Notes: generated by a model from the sequence alone, not told the origin. Positions 6,638 to 17,015 are shown, counted from the stretch's first letter. The stretch is DNA of 64,000 nucleotides from Lachnospiraceae bacterium (GCA_011959805.1 BLMC01000002.1:40003-104002); one strand, 5' to 3'. Numbers and translations are program-made.

Positions 6638-8995
6638 TCAAAAACCAAGCATCATTCCAATCCATCTAATTACAAACGCGCATACCCATGCAACTGCACA
6701 CTGACCAAAAACCATAATTATTGCAGATTTCCCTCCCAGTTCTCGCTTCACTGAAGCAATTGCCGCAATACACGGTGTATAGAGTAAACAAAAGATTAGA
6801 AGACTAATTATAGTAAGTGGTGTGAATACAGCGAGAAGATTTGCCGTATCTCCAAACAAAATAGATACTGTTGAAACCACACTTTCTTTTGCCATGAATC
6901 CTGTCATCAATGCCGTTGAAATTCTCCAGTCACCAAATCCCAATGGCGCAAAAAGCGGTGCAATTATGCCAGCAGCTATCGCAAGTATACTATCTTTAGA
7001 ATCTGTGACTACATTTAAGCGAAGATCAAAATTCTGTAACCCCCAGATTAGTATTGTTGCAACAAAAATTACTGTAAATGCTCTTTGTAAAAAATCCTTT
7101 GCCTTTTCCCATAAAAGCAGCGCAACATTTCTTACCCCAGGCATACGATAATTTGGCAATTCCATAACAAATGGAACCGCTTCTCCTCGAAAACGAAATC
7201 TACGCATAACAAGTGCTGTTAGAATACCGACAAAGATACCTGCAAAATAAAGCCCTACCATGACAGCAGCACCTTTTCTCGGAAAAAATACTGCTGTAAA
7301 AAAAGCATAAATAGGAAGCTTTGCAGAACAACTCATAAATGGCGTCAGAAAAATCGTGAGTTTCCTATCACGTTCTGACGGTAATGTCCTACTGGCCATT
7401 ACACCTGGAACTGTACAACCAAATCCAATTAACATCGGAACAATGCTTCTGCCGGACAATCCAATCTTGCGCAGAAGCTTATCCATGACAAACGCCACTC
7501 TGGCCATATATCCACTATCTTCAAGCATAGACAAGAAAAAGAATAGTGTCACAATCGTCGGCAAAAAACTCAACACACTTCCTACACCATTAAAAATACC
7601 ATCGACAACAAGGGATTGAAGTACACAGTTGACCCTCCCCGCCTGCATCGCCATTGCAACACCATCCGTCAAGTATCCGATTGCTATCTCCAAAAGGCCA
7701 GAAAACCATGCACCGACAACATTAAATGTCAGCCAAAAAACTGCTGCCATAATAAGGATAAATGTTGGAATCGCAGTGTATTTTCCTGTTAAAATACGAT
7801 CAATGGCAGTGCTGCGTTTATGCTCTTTGCTCTCGTTTGGCTTAATCACTGTCTCACTGCAAATTTTACTAATATATGAAAATCGCATATCTGCAATAGC
7901 AGCAGCTCGATCTAATCCTCGCTCTTTTTCCATCTGACAGATAATGTGTTCCAAGGTTTCCTTCTCATTTGCATCTAATTTGAGTCGTTCAAGCACACGC
8001 CTATCTCCTTCTGCAAGTTTGGCAGCCGCAAAACGAACAGGAACGCCTGCCGCTGATGCATGGTCATCAACCAAGTGCATAATACTGTGTAGACACCGAT
8101 GTACTGCCCCACCATGATCTTCCGCATCACAAAAGTCCTGCCTGTTTGGTCGTTCCTGATATTTCGCCACATGTATTGCATGATCTATCAGTTCATCTAT
8201 TCCTTCATTTTTTGCTGCTGATATCGGTATCACTGGTATTCCTAAAAGTTCCTCAAGCTCATTCACCCTGATTGAGCCGCCATTTTCTCGCACTTCATCC
8301 ATCATATTGAGCGCAAGCACCATTGGAATATCTAGTTCCAAAAGTTGCATAGTCAAATATAAATTTCGTTCAATATTAGTCGCATCCACAATATTGATAA
8401 TTCCTCTAGGATTTTCATTTAATACAAACTGCCTAGTGACAATCTCCTCACTTGTATAAGGTGAAAGGGAATAGATACCTGGTAAATCTGTCACAAGTGT
8501 ATTAAACTTTCCTTTGATGCTACCATCCTTCCTGTCAACTGTCACTCCTGGAAAATTACCTACATGCTGATTAGATCCTGTCAACTGGTTAAACAGAGTT
8601 GTCTTTCCACAATTTTGATTTCCTGCTAGTGCAAAGGTCAGTTTTTCCCCTTCGGGCAACGGGTTCTCACCCTCCTTCACATGATACCTTCCACCTTCAC
8701 CCAATCCAGGATGATGTGTCTTTCGTCGCATCTGTTTCTGTATATCTTTTTGAGATTCTTGTTTTGCTTCGTATACTTCTTCAATAATAATTTTCTCAGC
8801 GTCCGCCAATCTTAGCGTAAGCTCATAACCATGAATTAGAAGTTCCACTGGATCACCCATCGGCGCATATTTTACCATTGTCACCTCCACGCCTGGTATT
8901 ACACCCATATCCAGAAAATGCTGTCGCAGTGCACCTTCGCCACCTACCGAAACGACAACTGCCGCCTTTCCAATTGGTAATTCCTTCAATGTCAT
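6638..8995 (-). CDS. feoB: Ferrous iron transporter, FeoA-FeoB fusion
   Basis: 785 residues. The first 75 or so form a FeoA (SH3-like) domain (MTLKELPIGKAAVV... with GVIPGVEVTMVKYAPMGDP). A charged linker leads to the FeoB G-protein domain: G1 GNQNCGKTTLFN, G3 DLPG, G4 NMMD. The membrane part follows with the two gate regions, including GFGCTVPGVMASRT and FMAKESVVSTV. It is a cytoplasmic-membrane GTP-gated Fe(II) transporter. FeoA and FeoB are usually separate genes; here they are one chain. The start has GGGAG 8 nt upstream. No Fur or DtxR box could be assigned with confidence upstream. Confidence 0.95.
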   Translation of the reverse strand: MTLKELPIGKAAVVVSVGGEGALRQHFLDMGVIPGVEVTMVKYAPMGDPVELLIHGYELTLRLADAEKIIIEEVYEAKQESQKDIQKQMRRKTHHPGLGEGGRYHVKEGENPLPEGEKLTFALAGNQNCGKTTLFNQLTGSNQHVGNFPGVTVDRKDGSIKGKFNTLVTDLPGIYSLSPYTSEEIVTRQFVLNENPRGIINIVDATNIERNLYLTMQLLELDIPMVLALNMMDEVRENGGSIRVNELEELLGIPVIPISAAKNEGIDELIDHAIHVAKYQERPNRQDFCDAEDHGGAVHRCLHSIMHLVDDHASAAGVPVRFAAAKLAEGDRRVLERLKLDANEKETLEHIICQMEKERGLDRAAAIADMRFSYISKICSETVIKPNESKEHKRSTAIDRILTGKYTAIPTFILIMAAVFWLTFNVVGAWFSGLLEIAIGYLTDGVAMAMQAGRVNCVLQSLVVDGIFNGVGSVLSFLPTIVTLFFFLSMLEDSGYMARVAFVMDKLLRKIGLSGRSIVPMLIGFGCTVPGVMASRTLPSERDRKLTIFLTPFMSCSAKLPIYAFFTAVFFPRKGAAVMVGLYFAGIFVGILTALVMRRFRFRGEAVPFVMELPNYRMPGVRNVALLLWEKAKDFLQRAFTVIFVATILIWGLQNFDLRLNVVTDSKDSILAIAAGIIAPLFAPLGFGDWRISTALMTGFMAKESVVSTVSILFGDTANLLAVFTPLTIISLLIFCLLYTPCIAAIASVKRELGGKSAIIMVFGQCAVAWVCAFVIRWIGMMLGF

Positions 8996-9188
8996 GATGT
9001 TATCTCCCTTATGTATCTTTTATATTCATTTTGCCCAATTATCTATGTTTCGTAATACTACAATTACTTCTCTTCTACCAACGATAACCACATACAATTT
9101 TAAATTCTCATTTTTAGTATCAAAATCACGTCTATTTCTCCAAAAATCCATCTGAGTTGCAAACATTGGTTATTTTTTGTACTATCTT
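8996..9188. other. feoB upstream region, no confident gene
   Basis: Holds the feoB ribosome binding site and AT-rich sequence. On the minus strand 9026-9151 is an open 41-codon frame beginning ATG, but it has no Shine-Dalgarno sequence, so I do not call it. The rest of the gap to 9515 is the diverged repeat copy B plus AT-rich DNA. Confidence 0.5.
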
Positions 9189-9385
9189 TAAAAATACTAT
9201 CAATATTGTTTCTGTGGCGTGCGCCTTAAGTCTATTGACGCAAAATCAATTTGCACATCTGTAATCCTACCAAGACTTATCTCAGTCAAGATTATTCATC
9301 CACTGAGACAAAGTTATATTGTTCTTGCCACTGATAAGAGTGGAAATCTTCTTTGGCTGAGATAAAATTATGCAACCACATTATA
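9189..9385. repeat. Diverged intergenic repeat, copy B
   Basis: Aligns by eye with 410-603 over about 190 bp, keeping AATTTGCACA, AATCCTACCA, ACTTATC, CCACTGATA and similar blocks. Here the stem CTTATCTCAGT/ACTGAGACAAAG is longer than in copy A. It lies upstream of feoB and downstream of the kinase operon. Confidence 0.5.
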
Positions 9386-9515
9386 GCAAAGTACCATGTT
9401 TTTTGCAACTCATGATTCCTTATAATAAAAGCAATCGGTTACTGAGAAAAACGTTACATTTAGTTTTGGAAGTCATATACAAAAACATTTAATGTCTTTT
9501 AACACTAGGTCAATT

Positions 9516-9923
9516 TTATAATAAGTGCAAAGTTTTAAAAGAAACTGTAATAGCGGTTTCGTCTAACAAAGTGCTTTCTTCCAATAACTTAGTTTCTTCC
9601 AATAACTGCGTCTCAAATTCTTCATCAAGTAACATTGTCTTATTGCTTCTTTCCTGTTTTAATACAACCATTTCATGAAATTTTTTTCGTGCACAATGCA
9701 CTATGGACGCATTTCTTTTCTTATACTCTCTAATTTTCCTCTTTGCTGTTATGCCTGTCAGTTCTCCCAATATTTTGGGAATTTCAAATACCATAAATAA
9801 TATCACTACTCCCCCGCTACATATCACCGCAATAAGACGACAAACGTAAAAAATCTGGTGAAAAAATATTATTGATTCCTGAACCTGTAAAATATCTGTC
9901 ATTAGCATATCACTACTCATCAC
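9516..9923 (-). CDS. Small single-pass membrane protein, kinase operon
   Basis: 135 residues, no family recognised. A hydrophobic helix at about residues 29-48 (LIAVICSGGVVILFMVFEI) is followed by a basic segment (KRKIREYKKR) and a C-terminal tail rich in Glu, Leu and Thr, with repeated LLEETKLLEESTLLDE-like units. The positive-inside rule places the tail in the cytoplasm. The Thr-rich, acidic tail looks like a possible substrate of the adjacent Ser/Thr kinase, but that is inference. The start overlaps the kinase stop by about 11 bp, showing translational coupling. Confidence 0.6.
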   Translation of the reverse strand: MMSSDMLMTDILQVQESIIFFHQIFYVCRLIAVICSGGVVILFMVFEIPKILGELTGITAKRKIREYKKRNASIVHCARKKFHEMVVLKQERSNKTMLLDEEFETQLLEETKLLEESTLLDETAITVSFKTLHLL

Positions 9924-11610
9924 ACTTCTCCTTTTTTAATACTCTCTGCGCCCGCGAAATATTTCTATTTAATTGTTCTGCAAGCTGTTTTATCCTATCG
10001 GTTTCTTGTAAAGAATCCACATCAATATCCTCATTGAAATGTTTCTTAATCTCGTTTAGTTGTCTTTGTAACTCTTCTTTTGAGATTCCTGCCTGTTCAA
10101 ATTTTAAAGCATTTACATAAATCTGATATACCATCTCTTGATATACCATCAATGCTGTCGTTGTATTATCAAATGCTGTTATATCTCCTTTTGTGACTTC
10201 GCAGAGGTCTTTCCAGTATTCTGCATAGTTAATATTATTATCTCCAGATTTACTCTCAATTCCTAATCGTGCATAGTATTCCGCAATTCGACCAAGTTTG
10301 GAAGCTCTTTGAACTTTACGTGTATCAAGCGTTGAAGCATTTGCTGCAACTGTCAACCATTTGGCAGATAACGCTTTGTTTCCATGCTCCTCATAAGAAT
10401 AAAAATAAGCAATTCCAAGCTGATATGCCAATTTCTCATATCCTGAAACATTTTCTCTTAATTCTTCCTCATATGTTTTTCCAGTATTTGTACGTCGAAT
10501 CAACAGCGCTCGCAACTGCTGATCTTCTGCAGTTGTCAAGATATCATCCTTAAGATATAACTTGTCAACTAATTCTAAATACGCTCGTTCTTCACCGGGC
10601 ATCAACTGTAATGCCTTCTCAAAATATGCAAATTGTTCACTGGCAGTCGCACCACTTTTTGCAGCCTCTATATAATCATTATATTTTTGTGTAACAATAG
10701 ATATCTCTGTGTGATACGCCCACACAGCTGTCAAAGAAAAAATTACAGCAAAGAAAAACATTCCCAAAAAAGACAACAACCTAAGTTTCTGTTGCAAAGA
10801 GTATCTACTATCCAACTCCTGAAAGTGTTCTAAATCATATTGTATCTCCGCACAAGATTGATAGCGTTCATTTGGATTCTTTTGCACACATTTCCATATA
10901 ATTTTTTCTAAACCTTGTGATAATGTTGCATTCCAATGGCGAATTGGAAAAACCTCATAAGGAGGTTTTGCTGGATTCTGTCCTGTTACAAGGTGATACA
11001 ATGTCGCTCCAAGTCCATAAATATCAGTTCTTGCATCGGTCTGCCCTTGTCCTCCAAACTGCTCTGGTGCTGCATATCCCTGTGTTCCTAATGCTCTAGT
11101 ATCTTGCAATGCATATGATTTATATTCTCTAGCAATGCCAAAGTCAATCAATGTAATACTTCCATCTGGTTTTAACATAATATTATCTGGTTTCATATCC
11201 CTATAAATAATTGGAATTGGTCTACTATGAAGATATCCCAAAACCTCACATAATTGTTTAGCCCATTCAATTACATGCTCTTGTGGCAGTGGACCATACT
11301 CCTCAAGTGCCTTACAAAATGGTATCCCTTCAATATAATCCATTACAATCAAAAAACTGTCCTCTAAGTCAATTACATCAATAATCGTTGGCAGATATGG
11401 ATGTCTCAACCTTTTTAACATTTCCATCTCAACAATCAATCCTTGATGCACAAACGCAAAATCTTGCGTTCCATCTTTTCTAACTTCCTTTATTGCCCAT
11501 TGCTTATTGGCGCGTTCATTCATCGCAAGATATACGATGCTCATTCCTCCTCTGCCAATCTGATTTAATATTTTATATTTTCCATCGACGATGGCGCCAA
11601 TATCAAGCAT
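9913..11610 (-). CDS. Transmembrane Ser/Thr protein kinase (PknB-like catalytic domain)
   Basis: 565 residues. The N-terminal Hanks-type kinase domain (about 10-275) is complete: GRGGMSIVY glycine loop (19-27), catalytic Lys41 in AIKEV, YRDMKPDN with Asp138, DFG with Asp157, and APE around 181-183. One transmembrane helix lies at about 285-305. The outer part (about 306-565) is helical and looks TPR-like, with no PASTA repeats, so this is not the usual cell-wall-sensing PrkC. It lies 15 bp downstream of the giant surface protein gene and overlaps a small membrane protein gene. The kinase probably senses something at the cell surface related to that protein. Confidence 0.9.
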   Translation of the reverse strand: MLDIGAIVDGKYKILNQIGRGGMSIVYLAMNERANKQWAIKEVRKDGTQDFAFVHQGLIVEMEMLKRLRHPYLPTIIDVIDLEDSFLIVMDYIEGIPFCKALEEYGPLPQEHVIEWAKQLCEVLGYLHSRPIPIIYRDMKPDNIMLKPDGSITLIDFGIAREYKSYALQDTRALGTQGYAAPEQFGGQGQTDARTDIYGLGATLYHLVTGQNPAKPPYEVFPIRHWNATLSQGLEKIIWKCVQKNPNERYQSCAEIQYDLEHFQELDSRYSLQQKLRLLSFLGMFFFAVIFSLTAVWAYHTEISIVTQKYNDYIEAAKSGATASEQFAYFEKALQLMPGEERAYLELVDKLYLKDDILTTAEDQQLRALLIRRTNTGKTYEEELRENVSGYEKLAYQLGIAYFYSYEEHGNKALSAKWLTVAANASTLDTRKVQRASKLGRIAEYYARLGIESKSGDNNINYAEYWKDLCEVTKGDITAFDNTTTALMVYQEMVYQIYVNALKFEQAGISKEELQRQLNEIKKHFNEDIDVDSLQETDRIKQLAEQLNRNISRAQRVLKKEKCDE

Positions 11611-11624
11611 AATTTCCTCCTGAT

Positions 11625-14600
11625 TTATTCTCTCTTTTGTCGTCTCTTTCTAACAAAAATAATTCCTGCTGTTATCAGTATTGCCGCCAGCATAGCAGCA
11701 CTGACACCATACAGCACATGATTCTCATTCTGATAGGTTGGAACAATAATACCTTCTATATGTTGTGATGAAACAGTTTCCGTAGTTTCATTATGCTCTG
11801 CAGTTTTTTCAATTATTTTATTCTTTGTATTTTTTGATTTTTTTAGAGTGATGTCTTCCATTACTTCCTTTTGTGAAGATATCAGTACACTAGAAAACTT
11901 AAGGATTTGCTCATTCTTTGCTCTGTCCTTAGCTATTATGAAAATGTCCCTTGTTGTATCTTTTTCTTGCAAAAGAAAGGGAATGACTCCCTCCTTTTCT
12001 TGTAGTTCATTCGCTGACATATCTAATATTGTTTCCCCATTATCCATAATTTGCAGGTTTGTAAGATACATATTATCTTTTACATCTATTGTAATCTTTC
12101 TCTCTCGCTCTTTATAGGTCCTATCTGATTCTATACCATCGACCACAATACTTGGCGCTATTGTGTCCAAAGCAAACGTTATTTCTTTCCCTTTCATACG
12201 ATTATCCGATGTATTTCTCGCCTTATCGATGGAATAAAATTCTACAGAATAAACACCATCCGACTCAAAATTATTCGGCTTTATTTTGTAAGTATACGAT
12301 TTCCAATCTACATCAGTGCCCTCTTTGGTAACTATATAATCCTTTTCACGGATTAGTGTACGGGTCTGTCCTTCTCTACTAACTGTAACTTCCCCATATT
12401 CCAGAGCATCAATATTAACTTCTGTAATTGTGATTATAGGTGCTTTTGCGGTATAATAATTCTCAATTAATTGTTGTGTATCTTCACTGATTTTATAAGT
12501 TGACCCAAATCGATTGACAGAAAAATTTATCTCTTCCTCACTCTTATTTCCCGCCAAATCTATCGCCTTCACGCTTAATGTATAAAAATCGTCCATCTCC
12601 TTTATGTATGTAAAATCAGGATAACTAAGCTGTATTCCATTTGTAATCACACTTTTTTGTGCCCCGGAAATTTGCTCCTTATGATTTGTTCCTGTGAGTG
12701 TCACTATTGTTTCATCTTCATCCAGATAAGAATCTGTATATTTCACAATAGGTATTACAGATTTATTATTTGCAGAATTTGCACACACCCCTTCAATAAT
12801 AATTTGAGGCGCTGTTTTATCAATAACAAAAATCGGACTTACATAGTCTTTAGCGGTATTGCCTGCTAAATCACTGCAAACAATACGAAATCCATAGATT
12901 CCTTCTTGGGTAAAACGAATTGTAGCAATCCGTTTTTCGCCCTCTGTCTTCCATCGGCTTATGACAGGAAGCTTGTCTACTTCTAAAGTATTTTGTTCTT
13001 CGATTACAACAAGTTTTTCTGAAAAAGCTTGTTCTGTTATAGTGATTGTCGCTGTCCTTGAGGTATTATAATAATTACTATTTTTAGCATTGTTCTGGTC
13101 AAACGTAACTGTAATTTTTGGCTCTATCGTATCAATCACAAAATTACCGCCATCTACTTTATTTGATGGATTACCTGCCTTATCCTTACAAGAAAATTGA
13201 ACATGATATTCCCCATCTTTTTCAAAAAAAATCTCACAAATATAATCTGTCTCAATTTGTCTCCACTTGCTCATTTTAGGACGAATATTCCCTGCACCAA
13301 AGTCAAAATTTATCTCGCAATTCTCATCAAAGTTGGCATCTGTCACAATCACTTTCGCTGTCCGAAAAGCATAGTAACGCTTATCACCTTTTAATGTATC
13401 TTTATTATATTCAATCCTTACGGATGGAGCTGTACTGTCAATAATAAAAAGTTTTTCACAATCTAACGCTATCTTTCCCTCATTTCCTGCTTTATCTTTA
13501 CATTTTATGCGCAATCCGTAAATACCATCTTCTGCAAAGCTTAATGTTGCACTATGTACAATTCCATCTGATGACCATTCCCCTATTGTAGGCAACACAT
13601 TGGTTATTGTTAGACCAATTGGCTCAATCAAAACATTTTCCTTAATAAAATTTTGCTCGGCTATTTTAATCATTGCCGTTTTTGTACTGTGATAATTTTT
13701 TTGCTCTATTATATTTGTATGTTCAAACTCCACTTGTATATTAGGCATTGTATTGTCAATGATAAAACTGCCACCATCAATAGTCCCCGATAAATTTCCG
13801 GCCTGATCCATGCAGGAAAACTGAAAAGTATACGCTCCGTCTTGTTCAAATGTCACTGTACATGTATACTCTGTCACATTTATAAATTCGATATCCCTTT
13901 TTGTCCATTTACTAATTGATACAGGTATATTTTGAGGAGAGATATTAAAATTTGCAGTACAATTTTCATTAAAAGAAATATCTCTTACGGTAATTTTTGC
14001 TATCCTCGACCCTTTATAATAATTGTCTGTTTGTTTTACACCCTCATAGCTAATATTGACAACTGGTTTATTTTTGTCAACAAGAAAAATTTCACTCTGA
14101 TAGACTTCTGATTCGTTGCCTGCCTGGTCTTTACATAACACTGTAACACTATAGATACCATCTTCCTGTATTTGATAAACCGTTTTGTTTGTCTGCTCAT
14201 CTATTTCTTTCCAAGAAACTTTTAATTTTGTTTTCTTTGCATCCTTTTGGTTGTACAAGATTACTGTAACATTTTCCTTAGAAAAATTTTCTTCAATTAT
14301 TTGTATTATTAATTCTCCAGAAATATTTAAGTTCATTCCTGTTTTACTTTTTTTATCCATATAAGAAGTATGAATCAAGGGAGGCGTATGGTCGGTCACT
14401 AAATAATCACTTATTACAGTGTTCGATTTATTGCCTGCTTTATCCTTGTATTCACACTGAAAACGATATGCACCATCTTCTTCAAAATGAACTGTACAAG
14501 TATATTCATCCGTATTTTCTGCTTTTTTCCACTTGCTGATAATGGGACTTTTTCCTTCTGGTATTACAGTCAAATTATGATTTTGTGTAGTATCAAAGTT

Positions 14601-17015
14601 TTTGTCTATCACTGTAATGGTAGCTGTTTGATTGTAATAAATCTCTTGGTCTTGATTATAATTTCCATATGTAATTTTGACCTTTGGTGCAACAGTATCA
14701 ATCACTAATTGATTTACTTTATATATCGATTGGTTACCCGCTTTATCGGTGCAGATAATTTCAAAACAATACACTCCATCTTCCGTGAAGGTAAGTGTTG
14801 TACTGTGTCCTATTTCTTCTGTCTTCCAACTATTAATCTTAAAATTTATCTTTTTCTCTGAGGAATCGGCACACAAAATATCGATTTTATTTTCATCAAA
14901 ATTTGATTCTTTTATCAACAGATTTAACTGATGCTTATTTTGATATATTTTATTCTGTTTTTCTTCCAATTCTACTATTGTTATTATTGGCTTAACAGAA
15001 TCATATATCAATTCAAATGTATATTCTTGGCTGTTTCCAACTTTATCACAAGCTAATAATGTGTATACTTTGCTGTTATATTGCTTTTGTGTAAATTCTG
15101 CTGTAATTTCACAAACACCATTTTCGAGTTTTATTCTCTTCTCGCAACTCTTTCCATCATTCTCCTTTGTCAATGCTGACAATACAATCTCTCCCGACGA
15201 GTATCCACCATTTGTTTTATCTGTAATAGTAATCCTCATCTTGCAATCTGTATTGGTATAATATCGCTCTATTGTTCCTGACATTTCATATGAAATTGGA
15301 ATTTCGCATTCTTTGTGATTTGGATACACGAAAAGGCTTATTTGCGGTGCAGTAAAGTCAAACAGAACACTTACCTCATCAGAATATATGTTTCCTGCTT
15401 TGTCTATTAAATATAGTGTATAATCAATTCTTTCCGTACTCTTGTCAATTTCTTCCTCCAAGAATGTATATTCATAACCTGTATTATTTGCTATTAACGG
15501 ATATTGTTTTCCATTTCTCTCAATAAATGCTTTCCATATTCCAGATATATCCTGACAAACTGGGATTTGAAATGTTCTGTTTCGTTCTGCCACAATCTCT
15601 TTATTTTCAATCTCGCATTTGGGCGCTGTTTGATCTAAAAATACTTCATATGTTATCTCAATACAATTTCCTGCATGGTCTGTTGCAATATATGTTATCA
15701 ATTCCTTGAGTTGTCTAATCTCAAAATCAAATTGGTATAATATTACTTTTCCTTCTTCTTTCATTATTTTTGATGGTTTTATTTTTATTCCAGCAAATTC
15801 TGCTTCTACTGATGCAATCCCAGAAATATAATCCTGTACTTTAATTTCTCCAAAAAATTGTTCTTTGTTTGTGTAAATCCTCCAAATATTATTTTCAATC
15901 TTCTCCTTATAAAGATTGCGTCTTTGTGTCTGCTCTTGAACAAAATGTGTTATTTGACTCTCAGGCAATTCTGTATCGAGAAAAATTGTCAACATAGCAC
16001 TTTTATTCCCAGCATAGTCCTGCATAAATACTTCAAGAATTGTATTTGTAAATGATTTTGTGAAAGTACATGTTACTATATTTGCACTTATATTTGTATA
16101 ACAATCAATTTCTTTCTTATCTGTGTCGAATATATGAACTTCTTTCACTCCAGATGTACTGTTTTCTATCTCGTCAACTTCAAATACAAGCGCTTGCCCT
16201 ACATTAATTATTTTCTTTTGATATACTTTATTGTCGACAATTTCTTTTCCATCGACATTTTTAATAATTGGCGGAACATCATCTTGTATTATTGTCAATT
16301 CCTTTTCATCCTGTTCTATCCCATCTATCAACAATAACACCTTAATTTTATTGCATCCTTCCGATAATAATATCTCTTTTGTATAGATATCATGCTCATC
16401 ATTAATAATACACAAAACAGTATCATTAATTTGCAAAACAATCTCTTTTGTAATATTGAATTCTCCTGCTATGCAAATTTCGATTTCTAAGCAATTTTGT
16501 TGTGTATAGTAACACATTCTGTTTTCATCCCAAATATAATCTCCTACAAACCCTATTTTCTTAATATATACATACTCTTCTTCCTCAATTTGAGTTGTAC
16601 TTTCTTCTTCAATCTCAGTTGCACTCTCTTCTTCAGTCTCAATTTCACTCTCTTTTTCAGTCTCAATTTCACTCTCTTTTTCAGTCTCAACTTCACTCTC
16701 TTTTTCAGTTGTACTTTCTTCTTCAGTCTCAGTTGTATTTTCTTCTTTCTCGGTCTCCATTTGTTCCTGACTTATCTCTGACTCTGAAATGCCTTCTTCG
16801 CCATCTTCTGTCACAATTAAATTCCCTTTATTTTCTGAATCACTCTTTATTTCCTCACTCTGCATTATTTCTTGATTCAACTTTGTTTCCATGTTTTGTA
16901 CATCTTGTTGATTGTCAATCATATCAGCTCCCCTTACCAAATCTACTGGAGCAATATAATAAAACGTTAGCATCAATAATATGATAAAAGCAATAATTGG
17001 GGTAATTTTCTTCAT
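11625..17015 (-). CDS. Giant cell-surface protein with tandem Ig-like domains
   Basis: 1796 residues. A signal peptide (about 1-30, MKKITPIIAFIILLMLTFYY) is followed by a Glu/Thr/Ser-rich spacer with 8-residue tandem units (about 75-145). Then come roughly fourteen Ig-like modules of about 95 residues, each ending in a CxDKAGNxS-type strand. A single C-terminal membrane helix (VSAAMLAAILITAGIIFV) and RKRRQKRE stop-transfer tail anchor it; no LPXTG sortase motif is seen. Such chains act as stalks or adhesins projecting through the wall. It is the first gene of the operon with the transmembrane kinase. AGGAGG sits 6 nt before the ATG. Confidence 0.85.
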   Translation of the reverse strand: MKKITPIIAFIILLMLTFYYIAPVDLVRGADMIDNQQDVQNMETKLNQEIMQSEEIKSDSENKGNLIVTEDGEEGISESEISQEQMETEKEENTTETEEESTTEKESEVETEKESEIETEKESEIETEEESATEIEEESTTQIEEEEYVYIKKIGFVGDYIWDENRMCYYTQQNCLEIEICIAGEFNITKEIVLQINDTVLCIINDEHDIYTKEILLSEGCNKIKVLLLIDGIEQDEKELTIIQDDVPPIIKNVDGKEIVDNKVYQKKIINVGQALVFEVDEIENSTSGVKEVHIFDTDKKEIDCYTNISANIVTCTFTKSFTNTILEVFMQDYAGNKSAMLTIFLDTELPESQITHFVQEQTQRRNLYKEKIENNIWRIYTNKEQFFGEIKVQDYISGIASVEAEFAGIKIKPSKIMKEEGKVILYQFDFEIRQLKELITYIATDHAGNCIEITYEVFLDQTAPKCEIENKEIVAERNRTFQIPVCQDISGIWKAFIERNGKQYPLIANNTGYEYTFLEEEIDKSTERIDYTLYLIDKAGNIYSDEVSVLFDFTAPQISLFVYPNHKECEIPISYEMSGTIERYYTNTDCKMRITITDKTNGGYSSGEIVLSALTKENDGKSCEKRIKLENGVCEITAEFTQKQYNSKVYTLLACDKVGNSQEYTFELIYDSVKPIITIVELEEKQNKIYQNKHQLNLLIKESNFDENKIDILCADSSEKKINFKINSWKTEEIGHSTTLTFTEDGVYCFEIICTDKAGNQSIYKVNQLVIDTVAPKVKITYGNYNQDQEIYYNQTATITVIDKNFDTTQNHNLTVIPEGKSPIISKWKKAENTDEYTCTVHFEEDGAYRFQCEYKDKAGNKSNTVISDYLVTDHTPPLIHTSYMDKKSKTGMNLNISGELIIQIIEENFSKENVTVILYNQKDAKKTKLKVSWKEIDEQTNKTVYQIQEDGIYSVTVLCKDQAGNESEVYQSEIFLVDKNKPVVNISYEGVKQTDNYYKGSRIAKITVRDISFNENCTANFNISPQNIPVSISKWTKRDIEFINVTEYTCTVTFEQDGAYTFQFSCMDQAGNLSGTIDGGSFIIDNTMPNIQVEFEHTNIIEQKNYHSTKTAMIKIAEQNFIKENVLIEPIGLTITNVLPTIGEWSSDGIVHSATLSFAEDGIYGLRIKCKDKAGNEGKIALDCEKLFIIDSTAPSVRIEYNKDTLKGDKRYYAFRTAKVIVTDANFDENCEINFDFGAGNIRPKMSKWRQIETDYICEIFFEKDGEYHVQFSCKDKAGNPSNKVDGGNFVIDTIEPKITVTFDQNNAKNSNYYNTSRTATITITEQAFSEKLVVIEEQNTLEVDKLPVISRWKTEGEKRIATIRFTQEGIYGFRIVCSDLAGNTAKDYVSPIFVIDKTAPQIIIEGVCANSANNKSVIPIVKYTDSYLDEDETIVTLTGTNHKEQISGAQKSVITNGIQLSYPDFTYIKEMDDFYTLSVKAIDLAGNKSEEEINFSVNRFGSTYKISEDTQQLIENYYTAKAPIITITEVNIDALEYGEVTVSREGQTRTLIREKDYIVTKEGTDVDWKSYTYKIKPNNFESDGVYSVEFYSIDKARNTSDNRMKGKEITFALDTIAPSIVVDGIESDRTYKERERKITIDVKDNMYLTNLQIMDNGETILDMSANELQEKEGVIPFLLQEKDTTRDIFIIAKDRAKNEQILKFSSVLISSQKEVMEDITLKKSKNTKNKIIEKTAEHNETTETVSSQHIEGIIVPTYQNENHVLYGVSAAMLAAILITAGIIFVRKRRQKRE
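16590..16740. repeat. 24-bp tandem repeats inside the surface protein gene
   Basis: Near-identical 24-bp units encode the 8-residue TEKESEIE-type repeat near the N-terminus. Perfect units run from about 16612 to 16710, with degenerate ones either side. Copy number could vary by recombination and change spacer length. The units also produce long spurious plus-strand ORFs. Confidence 0.8.

Noticed and set aside
9026..9151. Possible 41-residue minus-strand ORF just upstream of feoB
   Set aside because: Open frame with an ATG, but no Shine-Dalgarno sequence and no recognisable features; a frame this short is expected by chance.
16497..16984. Long plus-strand ORFs rich in Phe/Leu/Ser opposite the surface protein gene
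   Set aside because: They mirror the Glu-rich tandem repeats of the minus-strand gene (24-bp periodicity) and have no start signals.
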